Below, piece after piece: positions 25,304 to 33,740 of a stretch of 64,000 nt of DNA. The notes beneath the pieces are model-generated. The model worked only from the letters and a program-made list of their open reading frames with translations. It was not told where the DNA came from and ran no database searches. Source of the stretch: HGM04593 sp045654885. Its GTDB lineage: Bacteria > Bacteroidota > Bacteroidia > Bacteroidales > Bacteroidaceae. The stretch lies in assembly GCA_045654885.1 (NCBI GenBank), contig JAZOOF010000054.1:1-64000 (forward strand), given 5' to 3'. Within the stretch, counting starts at the first letter, position 1. Each line of letters begins with the position of its first letter. A program made the translations under genes and the position numbers.

Positions 25304-26194
25304 TTATGCAGTTATTCTATCCTTGCGCCTTATGCCGTAGACATACGTGAGCAGAATCACGTTCATCAGCAAGGCATATATTATTGCCGGCAAGGCCATC
25401 TCGCCGCTGTTGAAGATGAATGGCGACGATGCAATTGCAATGGCCTGTGCTGCGTTCTGCATGCCCACCTCAATTACAATTGTGCGCCTTACTGCTGTGC
25501 CGGAACCGCTCAAACGCGACATTCCGCTGCTGCATAGCATGGCAAGCAGGATGAGCAGTGCTGCCGACATGCCAAGCACGGCAAAATTGTCGGCAATCTC
25601 ACTGCGGTATTGCAGGAAGAACACCGCAGCAAGTGTCATCAGCGCAGGGAAGGCAAGCTTGCCAAGTACACGTGCCACCTTTGTTGCAGCTTGGGGTTTT
25701 ATCTTGCGGAACAGGCTACCTGCCAACAGTGGAACAAACAGCAGAACAATGTTCTGCACCAGCAACTTGCCAATGGGCAAGTGAATATCCATGCCGTTGG
25801 TGCTCGACACAAAATCCGTTACAAAGGCCATAATCACAGGCAAGGTGAACAGGGTAATTATGCTGCTCAACGCAGTGAGAGTGACCGAAAGGGCAACATC
25901 CCCTTTAGCAAGCATGGAAAAGACGTTGGACGAACTTCCACCCGGGCAACAGGCCACCAGCACCAGACCCATGAAATAGATAGGCGGCAATTTCAATGCC
26001 CATGCAACGGCAAAAGCAATTAGCGGCAGCAGAATAATCTGCCCCGCCAACCCCAACAACACAGCCTTTGGCTGTTTGGCAACATTGGCAAATGCCTCTC
26101 TATTCAAGTCAATGCCCAGCAGGAACATCAACACAATGAGAATGGGCATCACAATCCATATCGTATTCATAAACGGAATCTTTTTTTCAGTCAT
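25304..26194 (-). CDS. Bile acid:sodium symporter family (BASS) transporter
   Basis: A 296-residue inner-membrane protein with about nine or ten helices and the family signature VLVACCPGGSSSNVFSMLAKGDVALSV near residues 80-105. BASS proteins move organic anions with Na+; bacterial substrates include bile acids, pantoate and keto acids, and cannot be told apart here. It precedes menA in an apparent two-gene operon with its own well-formed promoter (26208-26239). Confidence 0.88.
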   Translation of the reverse strand: MTEKKIPFMNTIWIVMPILIVLMFLLGIDLNREAFANVAKQPKAVLLGLAGQIILLPLIAFAVAWALKLPPIYFMGLVLVACCPGGSSSNVFSMLAKGDVALSVTLTALSSIITLFTLPVIMAFVTDFVSSTNGMDIHLPIGKLLVQNIVLLFVPLLAGSLFRKIKPQAATKVARVLGKLAFPALMTLAAVFFLQYRSEIADNFAVLGMSAALLILLAMLCSSGMSRLSGSGTAVRRTIVIEVGMQNAAQAIAIASSPFIFNSGEMALPAIIYALLMNVILLTYVYGIRRKDRITA

Positions 26195-26207
26195 TTTATT
26201 GCACGTG

Positions 26208-26239
26208 CAAAAGTAAGACGAATATTCGGTTTCATCAAA
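26208..26239 (-). promoter_or_regulatory. Promoter of the BASS-menA operon
   Basis: On the minus strand TTTG (26239-26236) and TACTTTTG (26215-26208) are separated by 20 bases, a full match to the Bacteroidetes TTTG-N19-21-TAnnTTTG pattern. The -7 element ends 13 bases before the start codon. Confidence 0.75.
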
Positions 26240-26276
26240 TTGAAAAACAATTGCTCAATGGAAAATGGCCCGTTTT

Positions 26277-26382
26277 TAGGAAAACGCACCTTTTTTTGGG
26301 TGAATTTTGTAGGAAAACGCACCTTTTTAGGTGTAAAAATTATAGGAAAACGCACCTTTTTATAGAAAATGCACTATATTTG
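26277..26382 (+). promoter_or_regulatory. Three 33-bp-period operator-like repeats and -7 element before the DUF4143 ATPase
   Basis: TAGGAAAACGCACCTTTTT occurs exactly three times, at 26277, 26310 and 26343, always 33 bases apart (about three helical turns), and a decayed fourth unit (TAGAAAATGCAC) begins at 26363. In the first two, CACC is answered by GGTG shortly after, giving small dyads. TATATTTG (26375-26382) is a full -7 match 20 bases before the start codon. The regular phasing on one DNA face fits cooperative binding of a regulator, perhaps the XRE-type protein encoded downstream. Confidence 0.65.
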
Positions 26383-26402
26383 TGCTTGAAAATGATGTGA
26401 TT

Positions 26403-27761
26403 ATGTTGTACAGAAAGATAACCAAGCGTATTGAGGAATATTTTTCTTCGGGTTCGGACAGAATGTTGCTCATTGATGGAGCTCGGCAAATAGGTAAATC
26501 GTATATCGTCCGTTGGGTTGGCCAAAGAAAGTTCTCTAACTATATTGAAATAAATATGGAGGAGGATAAGTTGGGCGACAGGGTTTTTGCAGATGCCAAG
26601 ACTACCAAGGATTTTTATATGGCATTGAGTGTCGTTGCCGGAGACCGAATGGGAGATAAGGAAAATACGCTTGTATTTATTGATGAAATACAAGCCTATG
26701 ACCATCTTCTTACTCTTGTAAAGTTTTTGATGAGAGAAAAGAAGTTTACTTATATAGCAAGTGGTTCTTTGCTTGGAGTGACATTGAAAAACACACAGTC
26801 CGTGCCCATTGGCAGTTTGGATGTTGTCCATATGTACCCAATGGATTTCGAAGAATTTCTTTATGCCAATGGTGTTGGAGAAATTGCCATTTCAACCATG
26901 AAGGATTGTTTCAATAATGGGCAGGCATTGTCCGATACAATGCACAACAAGATGTTGGACCTTTTCAAAAAGTATCTGCTGGTTGGTGGATTGCCCAAGG
27001 CTGTTGAAACATTTGTGGAAAGCCGCAATATTGTAGAGTTCAGGTCTGTACAGCAAGAAGCGCATAGTTTATATGCTGTAGATGCGTCCAAGTATGAGGA
27101 GGAGTATAATAAAAAACTGAAAATACGCCGCATCTTTGATATGATACCATCTAATTTGGAGAATAAGAAGAAGCGTCTTGTAATAAAGGATATTGAAAAT
27201 AAGGACTGGAAACGGACCGATGATTATATTGATGAATTTGACTATCTTATTTCGGCCGGCATAGCTCTTGAAGTCAAGGCAATAAGCAAGCCCTCTTACC
27301 CGTTGACCGAAAATAGTGGCAAGAATCTTCTGAAACTCTATTTGAATGATGTGGGTATTTTGTCCGGCATTTTTTATCGCAATAATATAAAAGCCGTGAT
27401 GTCTGACATAAAAAGCATAAATCTTGGCTCGCTTTATGAAACAGTCGTTGCACAGGAATTAAAAGCGCACGGCTATAACCTTTATTATTACGATAACAAG
27501 AAAAACGGCGAGGTCGATTATTTGATTGATGATGCCGATAACTTGTCAAATATACCAATAGAAGTAAAATCAGGTAAGGATTATACCGTACATAGTGCTC
27601 TGGATAAATTCTTGTCTATTGAAGAATACAATATCAAAAGAGCTTATGTATTGTCGAACGAACAGAAAGTGTATACCCAAAACGGAATAACGTACATACC
27701 TATTTATTATGTAATGTTCTTTGAGAACAACTCAAATGTTGTAGAGCAGTTTTTGGATTGA
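26403..27761 (+). CDS. AAA ATPase with DUF4143 domain
   Basis: A 452-residue protein with an N-terminal AAA_14-type ATPase: Walker A DGARQIGKSYIV near residue 25, Walker B TLVFIDEIQAY near 90, and sensor YIASGSLLG near 118. A C-terminal DUF4143 domain follows, with ENSGKNLLKLYLNDVGIL and the nuclease-like YYYDNKKNGEVDYLID...IPIEVKSG near 360-390. The last resembles a PD-(D/E)XK fold (D...E-x-K) often noted in this family. Function is unknown; such ATPases are abundant and variable in Bacteroidales. ATG at 26403 is preferred over an upstream GTG at 26382 because that GTG overlaps the -7 element. Confidence 0.85.
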   Translation: MLYRKITKRIEEYFSSGSDRMLLIDGARQIGKSYIVRWVGQRKFSNYIEINMEEDKLGDRVFADAKTTKDFYMALSVVAGDRMGDKENTLVFIDEIQAYDHLLTLVKFLMREKKFTYIASGSLLGVTLKNTQSVPIGSLDVVHMYPMDFEEFLYANGVGEIAISTMKDCFNNGQALSDTMHNKMLDLFKKYLLVGGLPKAVETFVESRNIVEFRSVQQEAHSLYAVDASKYEEEYNKKLKIRRIFDMIPSNLENKKKRLVIKDIENKDWKRTDDYIDEFDYLISAGIALEVKAISKPSYPLTENSGKNLLKLYLNDVGILSGIFYRNNIKAVMSDIKSINLGSLYETVVAQELKAHGYNLYYYDNKKNGEVDYLIDDADNLSNIPIEVKSGKDYTVHSALDKFLSIEEYNIKRAYVLSNEQKVYTQNGITYIPIYYVMFFENNSNVVEQFLD

Positions 27762-27790
27762 TTATTTTGCAAAAGATATTCGATAAGAAG

Positions 27791-28219
27791 ATGAAAAAGA
27801 TTAGAGTGTTTATTGAGAAAGGTAAAGATGGACAATATAGTGCGTACATGCCCGATGATAATAACTTGCCTTTCGGTTTGATTGGCATGGGGAAAACTTT
27901 GCATGAGAGCAAAGAAGATTTCTTGTTCTCGTATAAAGAAATGAAAGAGTTGTTGGCTGCTGAAGGCAAAGCTTTTAACGAAGAGTTAGAGTTTGAATTT
28001 TCCGATATTACGGAAGAGTATATTCGAACTTTTATAGGTGCCCAACTCCGCGCCCTGCGCGAGGCCAAAGGCCTCACTACCCGAGAACTCGCAGAACTCG
28101 CCGGTCTTGACCACTCTCATATCGCAAAAATGGAGCGAGGAGCATATAACTTTCGGGTTGACACACTCCACAAAGTCGCTACCGCTCTTGGTGCAGAAAT
28201 AAGGATTGAGAAGAAATAG
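27791..28219 (+). CDS. HicB-like domain fused to XRE helix-turn-helix
   Basis: A 142-residue protein. Residues 1-60 look like a HicB-type partial RNase H fold (VFIEKGKDGQYSAYMPDDN, then GMGKTLHESKEDF). A linker and a C-terminal XRE DNA-binding domain follow (LRALREAKGLTTRELAELAGLDHSHIAKMERG). HicB antitoxins often carry such a domain and repress their own operon, but no HicA toxin gene is adjacent. It lies 29 bases after the DUF4143 ATPase gene and is probably co-transcribed, so it could bind the 33-bp repeats upstream. An in-frame upstream start at 27758 would overlap the ATPase gene. Confidence 0.75.
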   Translation: MKKIRVFIEKGKDGQYSAYMPDDNNLPFGLIGMGKTLHESKEDFLFSYKEMKELLAAEGKAFNEELEFEFSDITEEYIRTFIGAQLRALREAKGLTTRELAELAGLDHSHIAKMERGAYNFRVDTLHKVATALGAEIRIEKK

Positions 28220-28683
28220 ACAAGTTTATCAAAGATTTGTTGCAGGGTAATCAGGAGTTAAAATCGTAGTTTGCGATTTTTTCACCTAAATCCCGTATTG
28301 CTGAAAACCAGAGCATTGTTTTTGGTAATAATATAGATGTTGACCCACGGCTTGTTTTCTTCGCGAACCTGTCATCCTGACCATACCTTAATAGAAACAT
28401 TAAAAAGAGGTTCTCGATGAGCGTAGCGAGTAACTGGAAGTGAAGGATCTAAAGCCGCGTTTAGAAAGATACTTCGCTGACACTCTGTATGACAAGCGGC
28501 TTTTGGGTTCACAGCTATATTATCGCTTTGTTTTTTGCTTTTATAGTATTACTTTTGCAAAAAATCCAACCGATGGGGAGGTTTCCCTCCCCGAAAGAAT
28601 CAGAACTTGTATTCTATTATAATTCTGACCTTTCCAAACTTAATCACGAATTGAAGCCTCATAATTTTGTTTGTCGGTTGGTT
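28220..28683. other. Non-coding stretch before the CRISPR relic
   Basis: No gene is visible. It holds the second copy of GGTAATAATATAGATGTTGA (28324-28343), followed by a CTGTCATCCTGA segment and the GAGCGTAGCGAGTAACTGGA and GTGAAGGATCT modules (about 28418-28450), which look like a dispersed intergenic repeat. Short frames inside are not supported by any motif. Confidence 0.5.
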
Positions 28684-28806
28684 TTCTTCTCATTCCGAGC
28701 AGGAGATTTCTTTGAAATATCAAATACACCATTAACAAGTTTATTGAACCTCACGATTTGTTGTGATTTGCTTTTGAATTTGTATCTTTGAAATATCAAA
28801 TACACC
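28684..28806 (+). CRISPR. Relic type II-C CRISPR array: one spacer, one intact and one half-degenerate 47-base repeat
   Basis: The intact repeat is 28760-28806 (47 bases), starting GTTGTGATTTGCTTTTGAAT and ending AATATCAAATACACC; its form matches 47-base repeats of Bacteroidales type II-C loci. A second copy at 28684-28730 keeps the last 21 bases exactly (28710-28730), but its first half is diverged. The 29-base segment between them (28731-28759) is the only spacer. The repeat pairs over 25 bases with the tracrRNA at 33741, fixing crRNA direction as plus. Direction and a diverged left repeat put the cas side and a probable AT-rich leader (28807-28875) on the right. Confidence 0.75.
28760..28790 (+). 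promoter_or_regulatory. Promoter-like sequence inside the CRISPR repeat
   Basis: Within the intact repeat, GTTG (28760-28763) and TATCTTTG (28783-28790) stand 19 bases apart, fitting the Bacteroidetes promoter pattern. Transcription would start near the 3' end of a repeat and run through the following spacer and repeat, as known for Neisseria type II-C arrays. In the degenerate repeat the -7 is TTTCTTTG and the -33 is lost, so the one spacer may be poorly expressed. Confidence 0.5.
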
Positions 28807-28876
28807 ACAATGCTTGCAAGTTGTTGTGTAATAAATGTTTATAAAGATTTTTAGAAAAGAAAAAATAAGGTGTATT

Positions 28877-28914
28877 AAAAAAGGATTTGCATTGTTTAGT
28901 GCAAATCCTTTTTT
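28877..28914. terminator. Bidirectional terminator between cas2 and the CRISPR relic
   Basis: AAAAAAGGATTTGCA and TGCAAATCCTTTTTT form a perfect 15-bp stem with an 8-base loop. The flanking A-run and T-run let it end transcription from both the cas operon (minus) and the array (plus). Confidence 0.8.
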
Positions 28915-28921
28915 CTATTTT

Positions 28922-29257
28922 TCAGAACAGTTCTAATTGTTGAGGCTCTAACTCCTTTTTAATATGTTGGCATCCACGGAACAGTTCCATTTGGCTGAAT
29001 TGTTTATCTGTTACTGTCAATATGCCGACATACCCCTCTTGGGGTGACCATTTCTTTACTCGTTTTATGTGAACCTCGGCATTTTCTCTGCTTGGGCAAT
29101 GGCGTAAGTAGATGGAAAATTGGAACATTGTGAATCCGTCACGCAAAAGCTGCTTTCTGAAATCGGCATATATTTTGCGTTCACGTTTTGTTTCTGTGGG
29201 CAAATCGAAAAAGACAAAAATCCACATTATTTGATATTCACTAAATCGTTCAATCAT
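28922..29257 (-). CDS. cas2: CRISPR-associated endonuclease Cas2
   Basis: A 111-residue Cas2 with the ferredoxin-like start MWIFVFFDLPTETKRERKIY, whose FDLP Asp is the usual metal residue, and the later FQFSIYLRHC strand. It forms the Cas1-Cas2 integrase that inserts new spacers. The start at 29257 gives an ATGA overlap with the cas1 stop and is preferred over a longer frame beginning at 29302. Confidence 0.92.
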   Translation of the reverse strand: MIERFSEYQIMWIFVFFDLPTETKRERKIYADFRKQLLRDGFTMFQFSIYLRHCPSRENAEVHIKRVKKWSPQEGYVGILTVTDKQFSQMELFRGCQHIKKELEPQQLELF

Positions 29258-30189
29258 TCCATTGTGGGGTATGCTATTTTGCGTATCTCTCCACTGTAAC
29301 ATTTGTAGAGTGAAGCTGTGGTTGTTGCAACTGCTATCATTAATGGGCTGCGTCGTCCGTTTATTACCACATCCAAAACTGGAATTGACAGCAATTTGCT
29401 TTTTATTTCAGTTGTCAGTTTGGAGATATCAATGCCACTATCTACAATTTCTGCAACCAATTTGTCTACAAATGGGCGGTATGGTTCCATTATGTCATCG
29501 GCAAGGCAATAGGCATTGTAGCGGTTATGGTGGTGAATACCTAATGTTGGCAACAATCCGCTTCCTACTAATGAACGTGCTACCACTGCGCGCAGAATGG
29601 CATATCCATAGTTAAGCAAGTTATTTGGTGCAACGCCTTCCCTGTCCCGGTGGAAACCTTCGATGTCTCCAAAAAGGTTCTGCCAATAGAATGCTGCAGC
29701 ACGTCCTTCAAGGTTGTCGCTATCACCACTCTTTACCTGTTTGACCCAAGCTTCCATATTTCCACACTCAAGGCCGCGTTGTTGTCGTAGTACAGCCGAT
29801 TGGTTTGTAATCTTTGCCTGTATGGTCTGTTGCCACAGTTGCTTTTTCAACGGCAGTGATGCCACTATTTGATGACGAAAACGTTCGCTTTGTGTTGTGT
29901 TGCCGGCAAGTGGCAACATCAGTCCTACGGGCATGCGGTGCTCGTCGCAGGAAATGAGAGCTACATTATTATCCAACAATTCGCTTAATGCTCCTTGTGT
30001 TATGGTTATCTGTTTGTTATCGAGAACCACAACACCTATGTCTTCAATTGGAATTTGCTTTACTGCTGAGGCTTTGAAACTCTCGGGCAGAGTACTGTTC
30101 TTTTCCACCTCGGGCAAGCGGATTTCCAACTGTGCATATTTTGTGCTCAAGTAAGCGGGATTGCCGAAATATAATGTGCGCTTTATCAT
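29254..30189 (-). CDS. cas1: CRISPR-associated endonuclease Cas1 (type II-C)
   Basis: A 311-residue Cas1. The N-terminal beta domain (about 1-95) is followed by the helical catalytic domain with Glu161 in NLEGRAA, His in GIHHHNRYNAYCLADD near 219-221, and Asp in ADDIMEPYRPFVD near 231. These are the three metal ligands of the integrase. It works with Cas2 in spacer acquisition. It overlaps the cas9 stop by ATGA, so cas9, cas1 and cas2 form one translationally linked operon. The absence of cas4 and csn2 marks subtype II-C. Confidence 0.95.
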   Translation of the reverse strand: MIKRTLYFGNPAYLSTKYAQLEIRLPEVEKNSTLPESFKASAVKQIPIEDIGVVVLDNKQITITQGALSELLDNNVALISCDEHRMPVGLMLPLAGNTTQSERFRHQIVASLPLKKQLWQQTIQAKITNQSAVLRQQRGLECGNMEAWVKQVKSGDSDNLEGRAAAFYWQNLFGDIEGFHRDREGVAPNNLLNYGYAILRAVVARSLVGSGLLPTLGIHHHNRYNAYCLADDIMEPYRPFVDKLVAEIVDSGIDISKLTTEIKSKLLSIPVLDVVINGRRSPLMIAVATTTASLYKCYSGEIRKIAYPTME

Positions 30190-33100
30190 ATTTCTGTAAT
30201 TTTGCCGGTAATACTTATATGGACTTTATGAGGATTGTTCTCAATTAGTAATTTTGGACTCAAGCGTTTCATTTTGCCCATCTCTTTGGCAACGCTAGAC
30301 TTATCATTTGTTGTTTCTAAATGGTGTCTGAAGAAATAATCTCCTTCTGAAATACTTTGAACTCTATACAGATATCTACTCAATGTTGCATAATCCTCCT
30401 TTTGCATTGCGTCTTGGTATAGTTCCTCTTCCATTCCAAGAATGAACATCTCATTCTGTTGCATTGAGAACTTGAACTCCCAGTTTGCCGATGGTGGTAA
30501 TTGATCCAAGAATGTTTCAGGCATTCTGTCGGTTACTTTATCCCATGCATCTGCAGGGTTGGTTATAATGGTTGGGATGCCATACTTCTTGCGTTCTACT
30601 GCATGCCAGAATGTGACTATGTGCTCTTGCAATTTGCCTTTTTCGTCTACATATATAGCAACGTGGTGGTTGTTGCCAGGCTTTACAAATGCAATGGGTT
30701 CATTCTGTTCGTTGTATCGTACAGGAACGGTCGCACTCAAACCGGTTCGGCATCTCACGCTGCGGATGGCACAGCCTTGGTGGTCGAGTAAGGGTTCTGC
30801 AAATGCCTTCTCGGGTTTGCCACCGAATTGTTCCAGTCTTGTGCGTAATATCTCACGGATGCGCTTGTCAATTACATCTTCAATATTCTTTAAGGTAATG
30901 GTACCGATATCGTATTTCTTTACATACTCTTGTTTGCCGGTCTTGAAGTCCTGTATGCGGCCATATACGCTCTCTTCACTTAATGCCCCGCGTGGAATGA
31001 TAATACCTCGTTGCACGCAAATGCGTTTGCCACCTTTATGGATGTATCGCTTTCCCGTGCTTGCTGCGCGTTTACCGCTTTTGAACGATACAGCAATGCA
31101 TTCAACAGCCTGTTGCACTTCGGCTGTTGTAAAGTGTGGTTGCATTTTTATGTAGCGTTCAAGGCGTGTCAGGCGTTGGCGAGTCTCTGAGTGTTGTTTT
31201 TCGTCGTAGAAAGAACTGAATGAAACATCTTTCAAAGAACTCAAATTATTGATACGTTGTATGTATCCTTGCTTTGTGCAGGCGATTGTTAACGCATCAA
31301 TTGCGTGATGGCGGTGGTCCATACGCTTGGACCAACCGGCAATTCTCTCAACCTCAACTTTCTTGCCGTCTATTTCGCGTTCAACCATTTCGGTTAGTCC
31401 CGCAGCTTTGTAGCGGCTGAAATTGAGTGTGTGCAAGACTTCATCCCATCCCCATAGGTGTCGCAAGAAATCGGTTATACTGCCACTTGTTGAATACACA
31501 TTGTGGCAGATGGTTTGCAGAATTTCTTTTGCTTTCTTGGCAATATATTGGCTTTCGCGCAATTGGCGCTCAATGAAGTCGGTAGGTAGTTCACTTGCCG
31601 GCATAAGCAGCTTTTTGCGCTTGGTGTTTGATATCTTTCCGCGTTCGGCCAAATCATTTATGCGCTCAATATATGCAGTGAAGTCGCCCTCGCTCTTTGT
31701 CTTCATATAATCAAATGCGGTACGGTTGTTCTTTTCCTTGTTGCATTCACTGCAAGAGCAAACCTTGTTGGCAAAACTGTCGTCAAAGATAACTGAACGT
31801 GGAATAATGTGTTCAACTTCTACACCGAATCCAAGCAGGAACTCTTTTGCACTTACTGTTTTGCCACAATATATACAGATGTGCTCACTCTCCTCCCACA
31901 TCTTGTATTTTTGTATGCGTGAGCGAGTGGGTGGCAATCCATATTCTTTTTGTATGCGTTCAGCAATCTCTTCATTCTGCTTTTGATTTCTTGCCATTGC
32001 TTTGGTGGCCGATTCACGTTCTTCCCTGTTCTGCTTTAGCTCACGTGCAAGCTCTACTCGAATTTCATCGAAACGGCCGTGTTCAAGCATCAAGGCATTC
32101 ACCAAATTGACAAGCTGGTTAAGTATCTTTTCAACAACAGGTTGGCGCAGTTCTCCTTTTTTTATAGGCAACAGTCTGTCGGCGAGTTCACGTGTCATGT
32201 TCTGCTCTTTTGTAAGTGCCACGTCGTTGTAGCCAGCCATTATCTTTGCGTTGTGATACTGCATACCGTCTTGCAGATATGGCAATACCTTTCGTATTGC
32301 TCGCGATGACTTGTTGCTATAACCGGCCTTTACAAAATCAATTTGAGAAAGATTGTCGATAACTGTTTCGTCTATAATTTTAAACTTGTTTTTGAGAGTC
32401 TCTTTAAGTTCGTCAATGTTTGAAATAGAGTATAGTACGTGCCACAATTCATAGAGTGGCTGTTTTTCAAATGTCGCGTCAATTACCTTTATCTCTACAA
32501 TCTCACCGGTTTCAACGTTTACAACCTCTTTGCTGTCATATACCAAATCAAAATTAAGCAAATGGATGTACTCTTTGTGTTTTGCAAGAGCCTTCTCAAT
32601 GGTACAATATGTCGTGTTTCCTTGCAAACCATTGCCCACTGCTTTGCCAAATTGCCACTCTTTGGATTTGATGCCAAGTAGTGTTTTCAGATCATTTGCT
32701 TTCAATTTTTCGTGTTTGTTCATGAATGCAAAGATGGCCTGTTTTTGCTCTAATGATATGTGTAGTACATCATTTGTCTTATTGTAAATTACAAGATTGT
32801 TGATGCTCTCCCAAATTTTGCATATTTGGAATAGCGGTGAAGTACGTGGAGCAACTTTGGGGCTACAATCTTTTAATTGCCCATTACAATTCATGAAATG
32901 TCTTTCCAATGAACATCTTCCCACAAGATGCTTGCAGGATTTTAATGGGCGTTGGTGGAAAATGATATAATCACGTATGTGTGAAATTGTTTCATCGGTC
33001 AAAATTTCGGGATAGAATTCTTTTTGGCAGGACATAATTGCATCGAACTCCTCCATATACGCAATGCGTGGAAATATGCGTTCCTTGCAACGGAATGCCG

Positions 33101-33653
33101 GGTCAATTTTTAATCCATTGTACATGAATTCTCCAATGGTAAATCCCTGTTCATTGATTTCTTTGTGTCGTTCCAGTACATTTGATACGTATGCACCCTG
33201 CTTCTTGTCACCGTAGTCGGCTTTAACTGTGCGGTAACCACGTTTCTGATTGATATGGCATAGAACGCGTCCAAGTTCAAAAAGAGATATCTGTTCATGT
33301 ACGGCTTTTGCACGTAAACCCCATAACTCCAACTTAGAGAGTTTAAGCGTTTCGCCGTTGTACATCCCTAATTGCGCAAGCTTTTCCAATAGTAATGCTC
33401 TGCGCTGTTGATAACGGTCGTACCCCTTACGCTGTGTTCTGCTTTTTGTCCTGTCGGCATTCTTGGTCAATGCCTGACCTTTTGAGAACTGCGTACTTTC
33501 ATCGGTACTCAATGGAATGATGCGACTGCCAATGGCTACAATTTTATCTTTGTCTGATATGCAACTCTCTGATATTATCTCTTTGCTGTGTTCTTCAACA
33601 ACCGCCCATCCAATACTTGATGAGCCTAAATCCAAACCCAATACTCGTTTCAT
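30186..33653 (-). CDS. cas9: CRISPR-associated endonuclease Cas9 (type II-C)
   Basis: A full-length 1155-residue Cas9. RuvC-I is LGLDLGSSSIGWAVVE with Asp8; the Arg-rich bridge helix is NADRTKSRTQRKGYDRYQQR. RuvC-II is EIRVELARELKQN with Glu534; HNH is EVEHIIPRSVIFDDSF with His615; RuvC-III is HHAIDALTIA with His783 and Asp786. CIYC and CSCSEC flank the HNH centre and may bind zinc, as in some compact relatives. All catalytic residues are present, so the nuclease looks functional: it would cut DNA matched by a crRNA paired to the divergent tracrRNA. The size is middling for II-C. On the minus strand TAGATTTG (33698-33691) is a possible -7 element. Confidence 0.97.
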   Translation of the reverse strand: MKRVLGLDLGSSSIGWAVVEEHSKEIISESCISDKDKIVAIGSRIIPLSTDESTQFSKGQALTKNADRTKSRTQRKGYDRYQQRRALLLEKLAQLGMYNGETLKLSKLELWGLRAKAVHEQISLFELGRVLCHINQKRGYRTVKADYGDKKQGAYVSNVLERHKEINEQGFTIGEFMYNGLKIDPAFRCKERIFPRIAYMEEFDAIMSCQKEFYPEILTDETISHIRDYIIFHQRPLKSCKHLVGRCSLERHFMNCNGQLKDCSPKVAPRTSPLFQICKIWESINNLVIYNKTNDVLHISLEQKQAIFAFMNKHEKLKANDLKTLLGIKSKEWQFGKAVGNGLQGNTTYCTIEKALAKHKEYIHLLNFDLVYDSKEVVNVETGEIVEIKVIDATFEKQPLYELWHVLYSISNIDELKETLKNKFKIIDETVIDNLSQIDFVKAGYSNKSSRAIRKVLPYLQDGMQYHNAKIMAGYNDVALTKEQNMTRELADRLLPIKKGELRQPVVEKILNQLVNLVNALMLEHGRFDEIRVELARELKQNREERESATKAMARNQKQNEEIAERIQKEYGLPPTRSRIQKYKMWEESEHICIYCGKTVSAKEFLLGFGVEVEHIIPRSVIFDDSFANKVCSCSECNKEKNNRTAFDYMKTKSEGDFTAYIERINDLAERGKISNTKRKKLLMPASELPTDFIERQLRESQYIAKKAKEILQTICHNVYSTSGSITDFLRHLWGWDEVLHTLNFSRYKAAGLTEMVEREIDGKKVEVERIAGWSKRMDHRHHAIDALTIACTKQGYIQRINNLSSLKDVSFSSFYDEKQHSETRQRLTRLERYIKMQPHFTTAEVQQAVECIAVSFKSGKRAASTGKRYIHKGGKRICVQRGIIIPRGALSEESVYGRIQDFKTGKQEYVKKYDIGTITLKNIEDVIDKRIREILRTRLEQFGGKPEKAFAEPLLDHQGCAIRSVRCRTGLSATVPVRYNEQNEPIAFVKPGNNHHVAIYVDEKGKLQEHIVTFWHAVERKKYGIPTIITNPADAWDKVTDRMPETFLDQLPPSANWEFKFSMQQNEMFILGMEEELYQDAMQKEDYATLSRYLYRVQSISEGDYFFRHHLETTNDKSSVAKEMGKMKRLSPKLLIENNPHKVHISITGKITEI

Positions 33654-33706
33654 GTACGAACAAATTTAAAAGAATTGATAAAGAATATTACAAATCTAAA
33701 CAATAA

Positions 33707-33738
33707 TTTGGAGAATTGCGAATTGTGGAATATATTTG
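33707..33738 (+). promoter_or_regulatory. tracrRNA promoter
   Basis: TTTG (33707-33710) and TATATTTG (33731-33738) are 20 bases apart, a full match to the Bacteroidetes promoter consensus. The expected start, about 5-8 bases later, coincides with the beginning of the anti-repeat. The cas9 promoter must lie in the same 87-base divergent region. Confidence 0.75.
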
Positions 33739-33740
33739 TC

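Noticed and set aside
28440..28791. Small proteins in the gap before the CRISPR relic
   Set aside because: The frames overlap dispersed repeat modules and the CRISPR repeats and lack any recognisable motif or start signal.
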